Notes under the pieces: generated by a model | Database searches by the model: none | Told to the model about the DNA's origin: nothing | What the model saw: the letters and a program-made list of their open reading frames with translations, nothing else | Translations under genes and position numbers: made by a program | Assembly: GCA_016708465.1 (NCBI GenBank) | Contig: JADJFT010000001.1 | Span: 1 to 64,000 of the forward strand | Length of the DNA stretch: 64,000 nt | Reading direction: 5' to 3' | Source: Rhodanobacteraceae bacterium | Lineage (GTDB): Bacteria; Pseudomonadota; Gammaproteobacteria; Xanthomonadales; Ahniellaceae | Shown: positions 35,894-45,728 of the stretch, one piece after another | Position numbering within the stretch: the stretch's first letter is position 1 | Layout: each line of letters opens with the position of its first letter

Positions 35894-38302
35894 TCAGAGC
35901 GGCAGTCCGAGTTTGAGCAGCAGTTCGCGATAGCGCGGATCACCGCGCAGTGATGCCAGCAATGGGTCGTATTTGATCTCGGCGATGCCACCGTCGCGTT
36001 GATCGATCGCGCGCGACAACCAGGTGAAGGCGGCATCGCTATTGCCGCGCGCTGCCTCGACCTCAGCGATCTGGTAAGCGGCATTGAAGGCGTAGCGATC
36101 AACCAGTTGTGCAAGCGCACGATCGGAACCGGGAACATCGCCACGAAGGTGATACATCACCGCCTCGCCGAGCCATTGCAGCGGTTCATAGCGGGTTGCT
36201 TTGAACTCGCTGTCCGCAGTATCGAGTTGCTGATCAGTCAAGGCCATGACTGCCAAACGCATGTGCGCGAATGGAAAATCTGGTTTCAAGGCCAATGCGC
36301 GATGCTGTGATTCGCGCGCGGCAACAAGGTCGCCGGTCGCTTCCTGGAAATATCCGAGCGCCTGCCACGCCGACGGCAGCAGCGGTTCCCGCTCGGTCAG
36401 GCGACGGGTCATGGCGATCGCGTCCGGCAATCGGCCGAGCGATGCGAGCAGCGCGCCGTAGCCTTGCGCGGCGTGGCCGCTGCCGGGGTCCAGCGCCAGT
36501 GCGCGGTCGTAGTCGTCGCGGGCGCCACGCCAATCCCAGTTGACGGTGCTGAGCAGGTTGCCGCGAATCCAGTAGCCATCAGCCAGACCCGGGTCGAGGT
36601 CGATGGCGTGGGCCACGGCGGCGAGTGCTTCATCGTGCGCCCGGACATAGGATTCGTCATCATCGGCATATTCGGCGGACCACATCAGCGCTTGTGCCAG
36701 TCGTGCGTGCGCGGCGGCAAAATTTGGGTCGATCGTGATCGCTTTGCGCAACGATGCCACGGCCGTCTGTGCGGCGTCAGCGCCCGCCGTCGCGATCGAC
36801 TGACGGCCTCGCAGATACTCGGTGTAGGCCTCGGCATTGGATGATCGATGCAGCGCAGCATCCGGCCGCTGTTCTGGCAACAATTTGATCTTGAGTGCAG
36901 CGACGACCGATTGCGCAATGTCGTCTTGCATGGTGAACACGTCGACGATTTGGCGATCGTAGGTTTCACTCCAGAGATGGAAACCGTCGGCGCAGTTCAA
37001 CAACTGCACGGTGACCCGCAGACGCTCACCAGACCTGCGTACACTGCCGGTGAGGATCGTGTTGACGCCGAGACGGCGACCGATGCGCCGGATATCCGGA
37101 TCACCTTCGCGGAACTGAAAAGCGGATGTGCGTCCGGCGACGCGCAATTGCGGCAGCTTCGCGAGTAGATCGAGCAGTTCCTCCGACAGACCGTCGGAAA
37201 AGTACGCCTGATCGTGGGTCGGGCTGAGATCGGCAAAGGGCAGAACGGCGATCGATGCATCGGTCGTGGCGATTGCCGCCACCGCATCAGTGTCGGTGGC
37301 CGCGTCGGCACTGCCGCGTGCGCCGCGCCAAGGCTGCCACGCAAGCATACCGATCAACAGCAAGCCCGCAGCGGCCAGCACCCAGGTTGTCGATGCAGCG
37401 GCGGGTCGCGTCGGCAACGACATCGCTGCGGATTGTCCGCTGTTGGGCAGTGTCGGCAGAATTGTGGTGATGATCTCGCGCTGGCCGGACAGGTGCGCGT
37501 CGATGCGCTGGATCACTTCGAACCCTGTCTGCGGCCGAGCGGCGGGATCCTTGGCGAGCAAGTCGTCGACCAATCGCTGCAAGTACTGCAGTGCGGGTGG
37601 CAGGCTCGGTATCGGCGCATTCATGTGCTGCATGCCGACGGTCCAGCCATTGGCGCCGTCGTAGGGCAGTTTCCCGCTCAGTAACTGAAACAGCACGACG
37701 CCGAGCCCATACAGATCGGCACGGCCATCGACGACTTCGCCGCGCCATTGTTCCGGACTCATGTAATGCGGCGTACCGATGCTGGTGCCTTCGCCAGTGA
37801 GGCCGAGCTTGATCTCGGCGGCCCGGGCGATACCAAAGTCGGAGAGCACACTCGCGCCGTCGCTACGGCGCAGAATGTTTTCCGGCTTGATGTCGCGGTG
37901 CACGACGCCTTGTCGATGGGCAAAATCCAGCGCCGACGCGATGTCGCGTACGATACGCAGCGCCTGCATTGGCGTATCGGCATGGTTGATCAACTGCGCC
38001 ACGGTGCCGCCCGGCTCGTAGGCCATGGCCATGTACGGCAAGCCGTCATGGATGCCGACATCGTGGATTTCGATGATGTGCGGATGATGCAGCTTGGCTG
38101 CGATACGCGCTTCGCGCAGGAAGCGCTCGGTCGCGACCGGATCTCGCGCCAGTGACGGAATCAGCAACTTCAGTGCGACATGCCGCCCTAGCGACTGCTG
38201 GACGGCGAGATAGACCGTCGCCATGCCGCCCTGGCCAAGCACGCGCTCAATGCTGTAACCGGGAATTTCGAGCACCAGGCGGGTCCATCGTGACGACGTC
38301 AT
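35894..38302 (-). CDS. transmembrane Ser/Thr protein kinase with TolB-like and TPR domains
   Basis: The start is chosen at ATG 38302 (MTSSRWTRLVLEIPGYS), giving 802 aa. The kinase domain (residues about 10-280) is complete: GQGGMATVY, ALKLL lysine, HRDIKPEN, SDFGIA and the MSPEQWRGE activation segment. A single membrane helix (STTWVLAAAGLLLIGMLAW) lies near residue 325. Then comes a TolB/adenylate-cyclase-type segment (IAVLPFADLSPTHDQAYFSDGL) and a C-terminal array of about eight TPRs. This architecture is common in Lysobacter-type bacteria; targets unknown. Confidence 0.88.
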   Translation of the reverse strand: MTSSRWTRLVLEIPGYSIERVLGQGGMATVYLAVQQSLGRHVALKLLIPSLARDPVATERFLREARIAAKLHHPHIIEIHDVGIHDGLPYMAMAYEPGGTVAQLINHADTPMQALRIVRDIASALDFAHRQGVVHRDIKPENILRRSDGASVLSDFGIARAAEIKLGLTGEGTSIGTPHYMSPEQWRGEVVDGRADLYGLGVVLFQLLSGKLPYDGANGWTVGMQHMNAPIPSLPPALQYLQRLVDDLLAKDPAARPQTGFEVIQRIDAHLSGQREIITTILPTLPNSGQSAAMSLPTRPAAASTTWVLAAAGLLLIGMLAWQPWRGARGSADAATDTDAVAAIATTDASIAVLPFADLSPTHDQAYFSDGLSEELLDLLAKLPQLRVAGRTSAFQFREGDPDIRRIGRRLGVNTILTGSVRRSGERLRVTVQLLNCADGFHLWSETYDRQIVDVFTMQDDIAQSVVAALKIKLLPEQRPDAALHRSSNAEAYTEYLRGRQSIATAGADAAQTAVASLRKAITIDPNFAAAHARLAQALMWSAEYADDDESYVRAHDEALAAVAHAIDLDPGLADGYWIRGNLLSTVNWDWRGARDDYDRALALDPGSGHAAQGYGALLASLGRLPDAIAMTRRLTEREPLLPSAWQALGYFQEATGDLVAARESQHRALALKPDFPFAHMRLAVMALTDQQLDTADSEFKATRYEPLQWLGEAVMYHLRGDVPGSDRALAQLVDRYAFNAAYQIAEVEAARGNSDAAFTWLSRAIDQRDGGIAEIKYDPLLASLRGDPRYRELLLKLGLPL

Positions 38303-38349
38303 GAGAGTAACCAATGCGCTGCGGCAGGAACAGGCCGCAGACACCAAGG

Positions 38350-38371
38350 AAAAACGGGCCGAAGCCCGTTT
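38350..38371 (-). terminator. terminator after the M2 peptidase gene
   Basis: On the minus strand AAACGGGC, a TTCG tetraloop and GCCCGTTT are followed by more T. It sits 28 bases after the peptidase stop codon. Confidence 0.8.
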
Positions 38372-38398
38372 CCCGTCGTTACTGGAATAGCTGCAGAA

Positions 38399-40327
38399 TC
38401 AAGCTGCAGGCGGTGTCCACGAGCATTGCTGACCTTGGTTCTTTTCCTGCAGCCAGGCCATCAATGGTGCGAAGTAGTCGAGAATCGCGCTGGCGTCCAT
38501 CTGCTCAGTGCCAGTGAGTTCCTTCAGCGTCGCTGGCCACGGCTGGCTCTGCCCATGCTGCAGCATTGCCCAATATTTCTGACCTGCTTCCTTGTTACCG
38601 TAGATCGAGCACTCATGCAGTGGCCCCTTGAAGCCGGCGGCATCGCACAGCGCCTTCTGGAACTGGAACTGCAGAATGTGCGCGAGGAAGTAACGCGTGT
38701 AAGGGGTATTGCCCGGCACGTGGTACTTCGCACCCGGATCGAAGTCGGCTTCGGTACGGGCATTCGGTGCCGCCACGCCCTGATACTTCATGCGCAGGTC
38801 CCACCATGCCTTGTTGTAGTTCTCGGGGCTGATGCGACCGGAGAACACGCCCCAGCGCCACTGGTCGATCATTTTGCCGAAAGGCAGGAATGCGACCTTG
38901 TCGAGCGCCATTTTCATCTGCTCGTTGATCACCGCTTCCTTGCTCACCTTGGGTGTGCCGACGAGGCCAATCGAGTTGAGATAGTTCGGCGTCAGCGATA
39001 ACACGATGGTGTCGCCGATGGCCTCATGGAAGCCATCGTGCGCACCGCTCTGGAACAGTGGCGGCAAGTCGTTGTAGGCGAGGTAGTAATAGACGTGGCC
39101 GAGTTCGTGATAGATCGTCGTCAGTTCGTCCTCGGTTGGCGCGATGCACATCTTGATGCGCACATCGCCCTGGTAGTTCATGTCCCAAGCGCTAGCGTGG
39201 CAGACCACCTCGCGGTCACGCGGTTGGATGAACTGGGTGTTGGTCCAGAACGATGCCGGCAGCTTGGGCATGCCGAGTGAAACGTAGAAGTCCTCGGCCA
39301 GCGTCGCCATCTGTTTCGCATTCGCAAGGTCAGCTTGTCGGCCGATCTCAACCTGTTGCGCGGCATTGACCTTGCCTGCATCTTTCATCAAACGATCGAA
39401 ACCGGCATCACGGCGCGATTTCAGGCCGGCATTCACGTCGAGACTGGAGACGCCCGGATAAGGCTCGACCATGCCGTAAATATTGCCCCACTGTTGCGCC
39501 CACATGTTGCCGGTCAGGTGCGCTGGAATCATGCCGTTGATCTGGCCCTTGTCACCGTACTCCTTGGTCAATTCCGATTTCACGTAGCAGTGCAGTTGTT
39601 CGTACAACGGCTTGACCTGATCCCACAGGCGGTCGGTTTCCTGTTCGAATTCGGCTGGGCTCGTATCGTATCCCGAGCGCCACATCTCGCCGACATCGGC
39701 ATAACCGATTTCCTTGGCGCCCTCATTGATCAGTTCGGCGAAACGCTGGTAGTCGGCGCGCATCGGCTTCGAGATCGTGTGCCAGCCGTTCCAAGCGTCG
39801 AGTTGCGCGTCGTAATCGTGACTGTTTGCGAGCAAGTCGGAGAGCACGATTAGGTCGCGGCATTGGCCGTCTTTGTCGCCTTCACGGCAATATTTGCCGG
39901 CGCCATACATGCCTTCCATTTTGGTGGCGATGCTGGTGAGTTCACTGAGTTTGGCCGGATCTTTCGGTGCCGGCATGGCCGTCGACAGCTTCATCAGGTC
40001 GATCGCTCGGCGCGTCTCGGGCTTCAGTGTGACGCCATCGAATTTTGTCGATGCATCAACATTAGTCTTGAGTTCGCCGAGGAATTTCTCGTTTGACTTG
40101 GCCGCCAGCAATTGGGTATCACCATTGATGTAGGTGACCGACAGCCACTGCGCTGCGGTCATCTCGGGATAATCTTTCTTGAGTTTGGCATTGATGTCGG
40201 TGATGAAACGATCAGCCGCAGCAGCATCCGGTTTTACGGCGTCTGCAGTGGGTTGAGCGGGTTGGTTCTGGCATGCAGCGAGGCCGAACGCCACGGCGCC
40301 GGCGAGCAGGGTACGAGTGAGTTTCAC
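38399..40327 (-). CDS. M2-family peptidyl-dipeptidase (ACE-like) lipoprotein
   Basis: This is a 642-aa gluzincin homologous to angiotensin-converting enzyme. The N-terminus has a lipoprotein signal with AFGLAAC. The zinc motif HELGH lies near residue 405 (TTIYHELGHVYYYLAY), and the third ligand Glu in HEAIGD about 25 residues later. Other M2 conservation: NYQGDVRIKMCIAPTEDE, and the tail region HVPGNTPYTRYFLAHILQFQ. Bacterial ACE-like enzymes such as the one in Xanthomonas cleave dipeptides from peptide C-termini. It is probably anchored in the outer membrane facing the periplasm. Confidence 0.93.
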   Translation of the reverse strand: MKLTRTLLAGAVAFGLAACQNQPAQPTADAVKPDAAAADRFITDINAKLKKDYPEMTAAQWLSVTYINGDTQLLAAKSNEKFLGELKTNVDASTKFDGVTLKPETRRAIDLMKLSTAMPAPKDPAKLSELTSIATKMEGMYGAGKYCREGDKDGQCRDLIVLSDLLANSHDYDAQLDAWNGWHTISKPMRADYQRFAELINEGAKEIGYADVGEMWRSGYDTSPAEFEQETDRLWDQVKPLYEQLHCYVKSELTKEYGDKGQINGMIPAHLTGNMWAQQWGNIYGMVEPYPGVSSLDVNAGLKSRRDAGFDRLMKDAGKVNAAQQVEIGRQADLANAKQMATLAEDFYVSLGMPKLPASFWTNTQFIQPRDREVVCHASAWDMNYQGDVRIKMCIAPTEDELTTIYHELGHVYYYLAYNDLPPLFQSGAHDGFHEAIGDTIVLSLTPNYLNSIGLVGTPKVSKEAVINEQMKMALDKVAFLPFGKMIDQWRWGVFSGRISPENYNKAWWDLRMKYQGVAAPNARTEADFDPGAKYHVPGNTPYTRYFLAHILQFQFQKALCDAAGFKGPLHECSIYGNKEAGQKYWAMLQHGQSQPWPATLKELTGTEQMDASAILDYFAPLMAWLQEKNQGQQCSWTPPAA

Positions 40328-40387
40328 GAAAGTCTCCGATGGTGCACTAGCAGTTGATGGTGGGCGGCAAGGTTGCAGCGACGCAGG

Positions 40388-40897
40388 CTAGTGGCCGTTG
40401 TCGTCCGCGACAAGTGAGGCAGCGGAAGCGGCCGGGTGTGCTAACAGGCTGCGTGCGTGCAGCCAAGCGCGTGCATCTTCGGCGTCGCGTTCGAACCAAG
40501 CGCAGGTTGAGCCGAGACGAAACGTGTATCCCCAGGTGTCCATGTCCTGCATGACGCGCGCACGACCGACGCCTTCCAATGCGTCGCCGAGGATGATTTG
40601 CAGATAACAAGTCGCATCTTCTTCGAATTGACAGTCACTGGCGTCGGTGTGGATCGATGCGCGCTTGTCCGCCGGCGCACAGATCACATGACACGCCTCA
40701 TGCAGCAGCGAATGCACCGGGGTGTCGGCGCGCGCGTAGATGGTGGTGCCGATGATGCCGGCCTCCGGCTCGCCCCAATAACTTCCCGGGATAGGCGCGC
40801 CGTCGCCAACGCATTGCAGACGCAGTCCAAAGCGTGCGAGCAAGCGTTCGACGTCGCCGTGATCGATGGCGGAAAGCGTCAGTACCGGCTGCGCCAT
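40388..40897 (-). CDS. hypothetical protein with HEACH putative zinc motif
   Basis: This is a 169-aa cytosolic protein with no signal peptide. HSLLHEACHVICAPADKR near residues 83-100 has the H-E-x-x-H arrangement of gluzincin/metzincin peptidases, and FEEDATCYLQIIL about 20 residues on could offer a Glu ligand. The start MAQPVLTLSAIDHGD follows the GNAT stop by only 9 bases. I do not recognise a characterised family; a small metallopeptidase-like fold is an inference. Confidence 0.6.
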   Translation of the reverse strand: MAQPVLTLSAIDHGDVERLLARFGLRLQCVGDGAPIPGSYWGEPEAGIIGTTIYARADTPVHSLLHEACHVICAPADKRASIHTDASDCQFEEDATCYLQIILGDALEGVGRARVMQDMDTWGYTFRLGSTCAWFERDAEDARAWLHARSLLAHPAASAASLVADDNGH

Positions 40898-40906
40898 TGG
40901 CGAAGA

Positions 40907-41512
40907 TCAGCCGTGCTTCAAGACCAGCGTCGGCGCCGTCGGGCGGTCGCGATCGGCGAACCAAGGCAGCGCCGGCAGGCGGCCCTTGCCAGCTGCTGAA
41001 ATAGGTTTCTTGCACCCATGGAAAGCTGCACAACTCTTTCGCGAGCAGACTGACGCGACCGTAGCCTGGCAGCACCTGTTGTCCGACTTCACGGAATCCG
41101 TAGGTGCCGTGGAATAGAACCGAGGCGTCGTCACGCGGCTCCAGCAGCACCTCGCAACACAAACGTGGGCTGCGCACTTCGGCAAAACTCTGCACGTCCG
41201 CATAAAATATGCGACCGAGGCCATGGCGCCGATACGCACCCGCAACGACGATTCGGTCGATGTAGACGAAATCGTCATATTCGCGTTGGAACCAGCGGAA
41301 ATTCGGGCTGCGATAGTCGGATTCTGGTGTCAGCGCGATCAGGAAACCGGCGAGATGGCCGTCAATCTCAGCGACCCGGAAGTACTTGGCCTCATCAAAA
41401 ATAGACGCGCACGCTCGCCATCCATCGGCAGGATCGTCGGACCAGCGCTGTTGTTCAGAGCGAGAACTTGTTCGAGTTCGTGTTCGCGAACGTCGCGCAG
41501 GCGTAGCGTCAT
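40907..41512 (-). CDS. GNAT-family N-acetyltransferase (two frameshifts)
   Basis: ATG 41512 (MTLRLRDVREHELEQVL). The first break is at a T run at 41397-41401: one more T turns RLFLMR into RLFFDEAKYFRVAEIDGHL. The acetyl-CoA-binding motif is VVAGAYRRHGLGRIFY. The second break near 40990 has an extra G; without it the protein ends GRLPALPWFADRDRPT and LVLKHG with stop at 40907. The two indels cancel (606 bases, 201 aa). Substrate unknown. The next gene begins 9 bases later. Confidence 0.8.
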
Positions 41513-41632
41513 GATGTCGCCGTGGGGCAGGGTGCGGGACTGGATTATGGCAGAGGCAGCGGCGCTGACCAGTCGCCGATCCATGACTTTCGTGGCGTGC
41601 GGCGGCACTGGACGGGCACCTATGATGGCGCT

Positions 41633-42859
41633 ATGGCGCTCACCCGCATCGATCACGTGAACTGGCTCCGCTATGCGGGCTTGTTTACCTATGCCTGCGT
41701 GGGCGTACCCTTGCTGCGTGAAACCTGGCTGCTGGCGCAGGATATCGACCTGCTGGCTTGGCTGTTGCATCGTACCGTGCCGGATGGCATCGGCGCCGAC
41801 GAGTTGCGCAACCTGACCGGTTGGTGGTTGGCCTACATCGCCTTCGGTTTCTCCTATTGGGGCCTGACCAAGGACTTGTCGCGAGCACGGCCACGTGCAG
41901 TGCGCGTGCCATTGCTGATCGTGATGACCTTGGCTGCGGTGGCGATCAGTTGGTTCAGCCAGAGTGGTCTGTCCGGTATCTTGCTGCTGGTCATGGCTGG
42001 GGTGTTGCCGTGGCTGTTAGCACCGAAAACTGCGGTGGCGTGGGCGATCGTGCAGAACCTGAGCCTGCTGCCAGTGTTTGTCGGCCTGCGTGACCTCACC
42101 GGAGAGCCGCTTTACGGCTGGTTCGATGCGATTTTGCAAAGCTTCCTCTATCTCGGTTTCTCGAGCTTTACCTTCGTTACCTCGATGGTCGCGCGTGGTC
42201 AGGCGGAAGCGCGCGAGGAGCAGCGTCGACTAAATTCGGAGCTGCGTGCAACCCGTGCCTTGCTCGCCGAATCGACCCGAATTGCCGAGCGTGTGCGCAT
42301 CGCCCGTGAATTACACGATCTGGTCGGCCACCATCTGACCGCGCTGACGCTGAATCTCGAAGTCGCCAGTCATTTGGTCGAAGGCAATGCCAAGGACAAG
42401 GTGCGCCAAGCACAATCGGTTGCGAAGCTGTTGTTGACCGACGTGCGCGAAGTCGTCAGCCAGATGCGCGACGAGGCCGAAATCGATCTCGGCAGCGCCT
42501 TGCGGTCGCTAATCGAAGGCGTGCCGACGCTCAAAGTGGTGATGGATCTGCCGGATGATTTTCGGGTCGAGGATGCGCGTCGTGCGCATGTCTTGCTGCG
42601 CTGCACTCAGGAAATCCTGACCAACACCATTCGTCATGCCCGCGCCGAAACACTGTGGCTGCACTTTGCCCGCGCCGACGGCGCGCTCACCTTGCGTTCT
42701 CGCGACGATGGCATTGGCATCGATGCCGTTGTCGTCGGCAATGGCCTTTCCGGTATGCGTGAACGTTTGAACGAATTCGGCGGTTCGCTGGATATCGATA
42801 CCGCCCCGGGCCACGGCTTTGCGCTCGTGGCCACCCTGCCTGTGGAGTCCAAACCATGA
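41633..42859 (+). CDS. DesK/NarX-like sensor histidine kinase
   Basis: ATG 41633 (MALTRIDHVNWLRYAGL) gives 408 aa. Five or six membrane helices (residues about 10-185) come first, with little periplasmic domain, then a dimerisation helix with ARELHDLVGHHLTALTLNLE (HisKA_3, His-box) and an ATP-binding region (QEILTNTIRHARAETLWL, DDGIGID, GNGLSGMRERLNEFGG). The final codon overlaps the response regulator start. It likely senses membrane state or a small hydrophobic signal, as DesK-type kinases do; inferred. Confidence 0.88.
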   Translation: MALTRIDHVNWLRYAGLFTYACVGVPLLRETWLLAQDIDLLAWLLHRTVPDGIGADELRNLTGWWLAYIAFGFSYWGLTKDLSRARPRAVRVPLLIVMTLAAVAISWFSQSGLSGILLLVMAGVLPWLLAPKTAVAWAIVQNLSLLPVFVGLRDLTGEPLYGWFDAILQSFLYLGFSSFTFVTSMVARGQAEAREEQRRLNSELRATRALLAESTRIAERVRIARELHDLVGHHLTALTLNLEVASHLVEGNAKDKVRQAQSVAKLLLTDVREVVSQMRDEAEIDLGSALRSLIEGVPTLKVVMDLPDDFRVEDARRAHVLLRCTQEILTNTIRHARAETLWLHFARADGALTLRSRDDGIGIDAVVVGNGLSGMRERLNEFGGSLDIDTAPGHGFALVATLPVESKP

Positions 42860-43497
42860 TTTCCGTCGTACTCGTCGATGACCAGACCTTGGTGCGCCAA
42901 GGCGTTCGCAACCTGCTCGAACTATCCGATTCTATCCGTGTCATTGCCGAAGCCGCCGACGGCGCGCAGGCAATTGAAGTGATCCCACGCATGCAGCCGG
43001 ATGTGGTGCTGCTCGACATGCGTATGCCGAATCTTTCGGGTCTGGATGTGTTGAAAACACTGACCGCGCGCGGCCAGCTACCGCCGACCATCATTCTGAC
43101 CACCTTCGACGATGATCAAATAGTACTGGCCGGGCTCAAGGCGGGTGCGCGGGGCTACTTGCTCAAGGATGTCACCCTCGATCAGTTGGTCGACGCCGTG
43201 AAAACCGTGGCAGCTGGTGGTTCGTTGGTCAAACCGGCGGTCACTCAACGTTTGTTGGCGGGGCTGGAGCATATGCACAACCAGTTCGCAAGTCTTGACC
43301 AGCCAGATCCGTTGACCGAGCGCGAAACCGAGATTCTTCGCCTGATGGCGGGCGGTTACAGCAACAAGGAAATCGCGAATTCACTTGGTGTGGCCGAAGG
43401 AACCGTCAAGAATCATGTCTCGAATATCTTGTCCAAACGCGGTGTTCGCGACCGTACGCGTGCCGTGCTGAAGGCCTTCGAGATCGGTATCGTGTGA
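42856..43497 (+). CDS. NarL/FixJ-type response regulator
   Basis: This is a 213-aa partner of the preceding kinase, overlapping its stop by ATGA. The receiver domain has VLVDDQTLVRQGVRN, the phosphoacceptor in DVVLLDMRMPNLSG and the Lys in GYLLKDVTLD. The C-terminal LuxR HTH is LTERETEILRLMAGGYSNK followed by AEGTVKNHVSNILSKRGV. The targets may include neighbouring genes such as the ABC cluster, but the sequence does not show it. Confidence 0.93.
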   Translation: MISVVLVDDQTLVRQGVRNLLELSDSIRVIAEAADGAQAIEVIPRMQPDVVLLDMRMPNLSGLDVLKTLTARGQLPPTIILTTFDDDQIVLAGLKAGARGYLLKDVTLDQLVDAVKTVAAGGSLVKPAVTQRLLAGLEHMHNQFASLDQPDPLTERETEILRLMAGGYSNKEIANSLGVAEGTVKNHVSNILSKRGVRDRTRAVLKAFEIGIV

Positions 43498-43582
43498 CCG
43501 GTTCCGCATCCGGCGGTAGCAAACAGCCGGGCTAAGCCAGTAACATCGCCCACCTTTGCTTCCCGGAACGAAGTCCCTGCCC

Positions 43583-44635
43583 ATGCTGCGAATCGTCGAA
43601 ATCATCCTGGCTGCACTCTTTGCCATCCTGTTCTTCATCGTGCTCGGCCTGTTCTTCGGCAAGGACGCTCGCATCACGCGCTCAGTCGAAGTCGGCAACC
43701 CGATCACTCAGGTTTATGACAGCCTTAACGGCTTCCACAATTTCAACCAGTGGAATCCTTGGCACCATGTCGATCCGAACATGACCAAGAACATCAGCGG
43801 CGAAGCCTTTGGTGTCGGTGCGCGCCTCGACTTCCAAAGTGCCGAGAAACGTATCGGCAATGGCTCATTGCAACTGATCGAGAGCACCCTCGAAGACGGC
43901 GGTGTCTTGCGCTACTCGGTCGACAATGACTGGTTCGGCACGAACAAGCAGATCGTCCTCCGCCTTAGGCAAGATCCGAAAACCCGTAGCGTCAACGTCA
44001 CTGCTGAATTTGACGTCGAATACGGTTGGAATGTGCTCGGCCGCTATGCAGGTCTGTATCTGGATGGGCGCATCGGCGAAGACATGGAAATCGCATTAGC
44101 GCGCTTTGCGACCAATATGTCGATGGTGCCAATGGTCGACTACAGCCAGATGGTCGTCGAAGAAGTTGATCTGCCCGGCTACAACATCCTCTACGTCGGC
44201 GGCGGCATTCCGGCCGCACCGCGCAAGTGGGACGAAGCCCAGGACTTGATGGCTAAGTCTTGGCAGCAGGTTGAAGATTTCATGAAGGCCAACAACATCA
44301 CGCCGATCGGCCCGAAATTGCGTGTCGTCAACGTGTTGGGCGAGGAGTTCAATGACTTCTCGATGGCCTATCCGATCGAATCCGATGCCATCGCGGTCAA
44401 GAACAATGTCCGTATCGGCAAGTCTTACGCCGGCAAGGCACTCAAGCTGCAGTTCGTTGGTGATCGTCTTGCCATCGGCGTGCCACGTGGTCCGCGTGAG
44501 GCGCTCAAGGCCTATGCGATGACTCACGGACGCATGTATCCGTGGGACGGTTCCGGCCAATACGACGAATGGGTCGGTGATGACCCTGCCACCGGTTATC
44601 CGCTGACCAATGTCTACCTGCCGCTGATCAAGTAA
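43583..44635 (+). CDS. SRPBCC / GyrI-like effector-binding protein
   Basis: The start ATG 43583 (MLRIVEIILAALFAILFFIVL) gives one N-terminal membrane helix and 350 aa in all. Residues about 30-180 form a polyketide-cyclase-like SRPBCC domain (VYDSLNGFHNFNQWNPWHHVD). The C-terminal half resembles a GyrI-like/AraC effector-binding domain (VEEVDLPGYNILYVGGG). The combination suggests binding of a hydrophobic ligand at the membrane. It lies 85 bases downstream of the response regulator; may be in the same regulon. Confidence 0.7.
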   Translation: MLRIVEIILAALFAILFFIVLGLFFGKDARITRSVEVGNPITQVYDSLNGFHNFNQWNPWHHVDPNMTKNISGEAFGVGARLDFQSAEKRIGNGSLQLIESTLEDGGVLRYSVDNDWFGTNKQIVLRLRQDPKTRSVNVTAEFDVEYGWNVLGRYAGLYLDGRIGEDMEIALARFATNMSMVPMVDYSQMVVEEVDLPGYNILYVGGGIPAAPRKWDEAQDLMAKSWQQVEDFMKANNITPIGPKLRVVNVLGEEFNDFSMAYPIESDAIAVKNNVRIGKSYAGKALKLQFVGDRLAIGVPRGPREALKAYAMTHGRMYPWDGSGQYDEWVGDDPATGYPLTNVYLPLIK

Positions 44636-44655
44636 TTTTAGTGACATGTGGAACC

Positions 44656-44688
44656 ATCGCCCCGGCCTGTCCGGGGCGATTCATTTGT
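44656..44688 (+). terminator. terminator after the SRPBCC gene
   Basis: ATCGCCCCGG at 44656-44665 pairs perfectly with CCGGGGCGAT at 44671-44680 around a 5-base loop, followed by the weak T-rich TCATTTGT. It separates the SRPBCC gene from the ABC operon. Confidence 0.6.
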
Positions 44689-44796
44689 GCGGGAACTTTT
44701 TCGTCGATACGCACACAGACCTGCACTTGAAAATTCGTGGCGGCGTCCGGATCCGGTCACCCGCCTTTTTTAGTTCAGCCATCGCGAGTCCTCTCG

Positions 44797-45728
44797 ATGA
44801 TCGAAACCAGAAATCTCAGTAAGCACTACGGCGAATTCGTCGCGGTCGATCGCATCAGCTTCCGCGTCGAACCCGGACAGGTGCTCGGTTTTCTCGGCCC
44901 AAACGGCGCCGGCAAGTCGACCACCATGAAGATGCTCGCCGGCTTCTTGACGCCAAGTGCTGGCAGCGCATCGATCTGTGGCCATGATGTCGTCGATTCC
45001 GCGCTCGCGGCCAAGCGCCTGATCGGCTACTTGCCGGAAGGTGCGCCCAGCTACGGCGAAATGTCGGTGCGCGGATTCCTGAATTCGTCGCGGACATCCG
45101 TGGGCTGGCCGGCGACCAGCGCCGCCGCCGACTCGACGACGTCATTGGCCGGTTGAGCCTGCAGGATGTGGTTCAGCAGTCGATCGAGACCTTGTCCAAA
45201 GGATTTAAGCGCCGTGTTGGTCTGGCACAGGCCATTCTGCACGATCCGCAGGTGCTCGTGCTTGACGAACCGACCGATGGCCTCGATCCAAATCAAAAAC
45301 ACGAGGTGCGTGCGTTGATCCAGGCGATGGCCAAGGAAAAGACCATCATTGTATCGACGCATATCCTTGAAGAGGTTCATGCGGTCTGCAATCGCGCCAT
45401 CATCATCGCGCGCGGCAAAGTGTTGGCTGACGATACGCCGCGCGCGCTCGAAGCGCGTTCACGCTTCCATCAGGCGGTATCTCTGAGTGCCGAAAACGCT
45501 CAGGCGGCACGCGACGTGCTCGTCCGAATCGGTGATGTCGCAGCGGTCGAGATTGATACTCAAGACCAGCGTGTGACCGCATTTCCGCGGCCGGGCAAAG
45601 CAATCTTCGGTGCGGTTGTTGAAGCATTGAAGGCGAACGGCATCCAGTTGCGTGAAATCGCGCTCGAACAGGGGCGTCTGGACGAAGTGTTCCGTCAGAT
45701 CACGACCACTGCCAAGGATGCCGCATGA
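44797..45728 (+). CDS. ABC transporter ATP-binding protein, GldA-like (frameshifted)
   Basis: ATG 44797 (MIETRNLSKHYGEFVAV). Walker A is GPNGAGKSTT; after VRGFLN one T is missing in a TT run near 45084-45087, and restoring it gives FVADIRGLAGDQRRRR and continues into LSKGFKRRVGLAQA (signature), VLVLDEPTDGLDP (Walker B) and STHILEEV (H-loop). Corrected length is 310 aa. It pairs with the ABC-2 permease whose start overlaps its stop. Together with the next two genes it resembles gliding-type GldA-GldF-GldG exporters. Confidence 0.9.
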
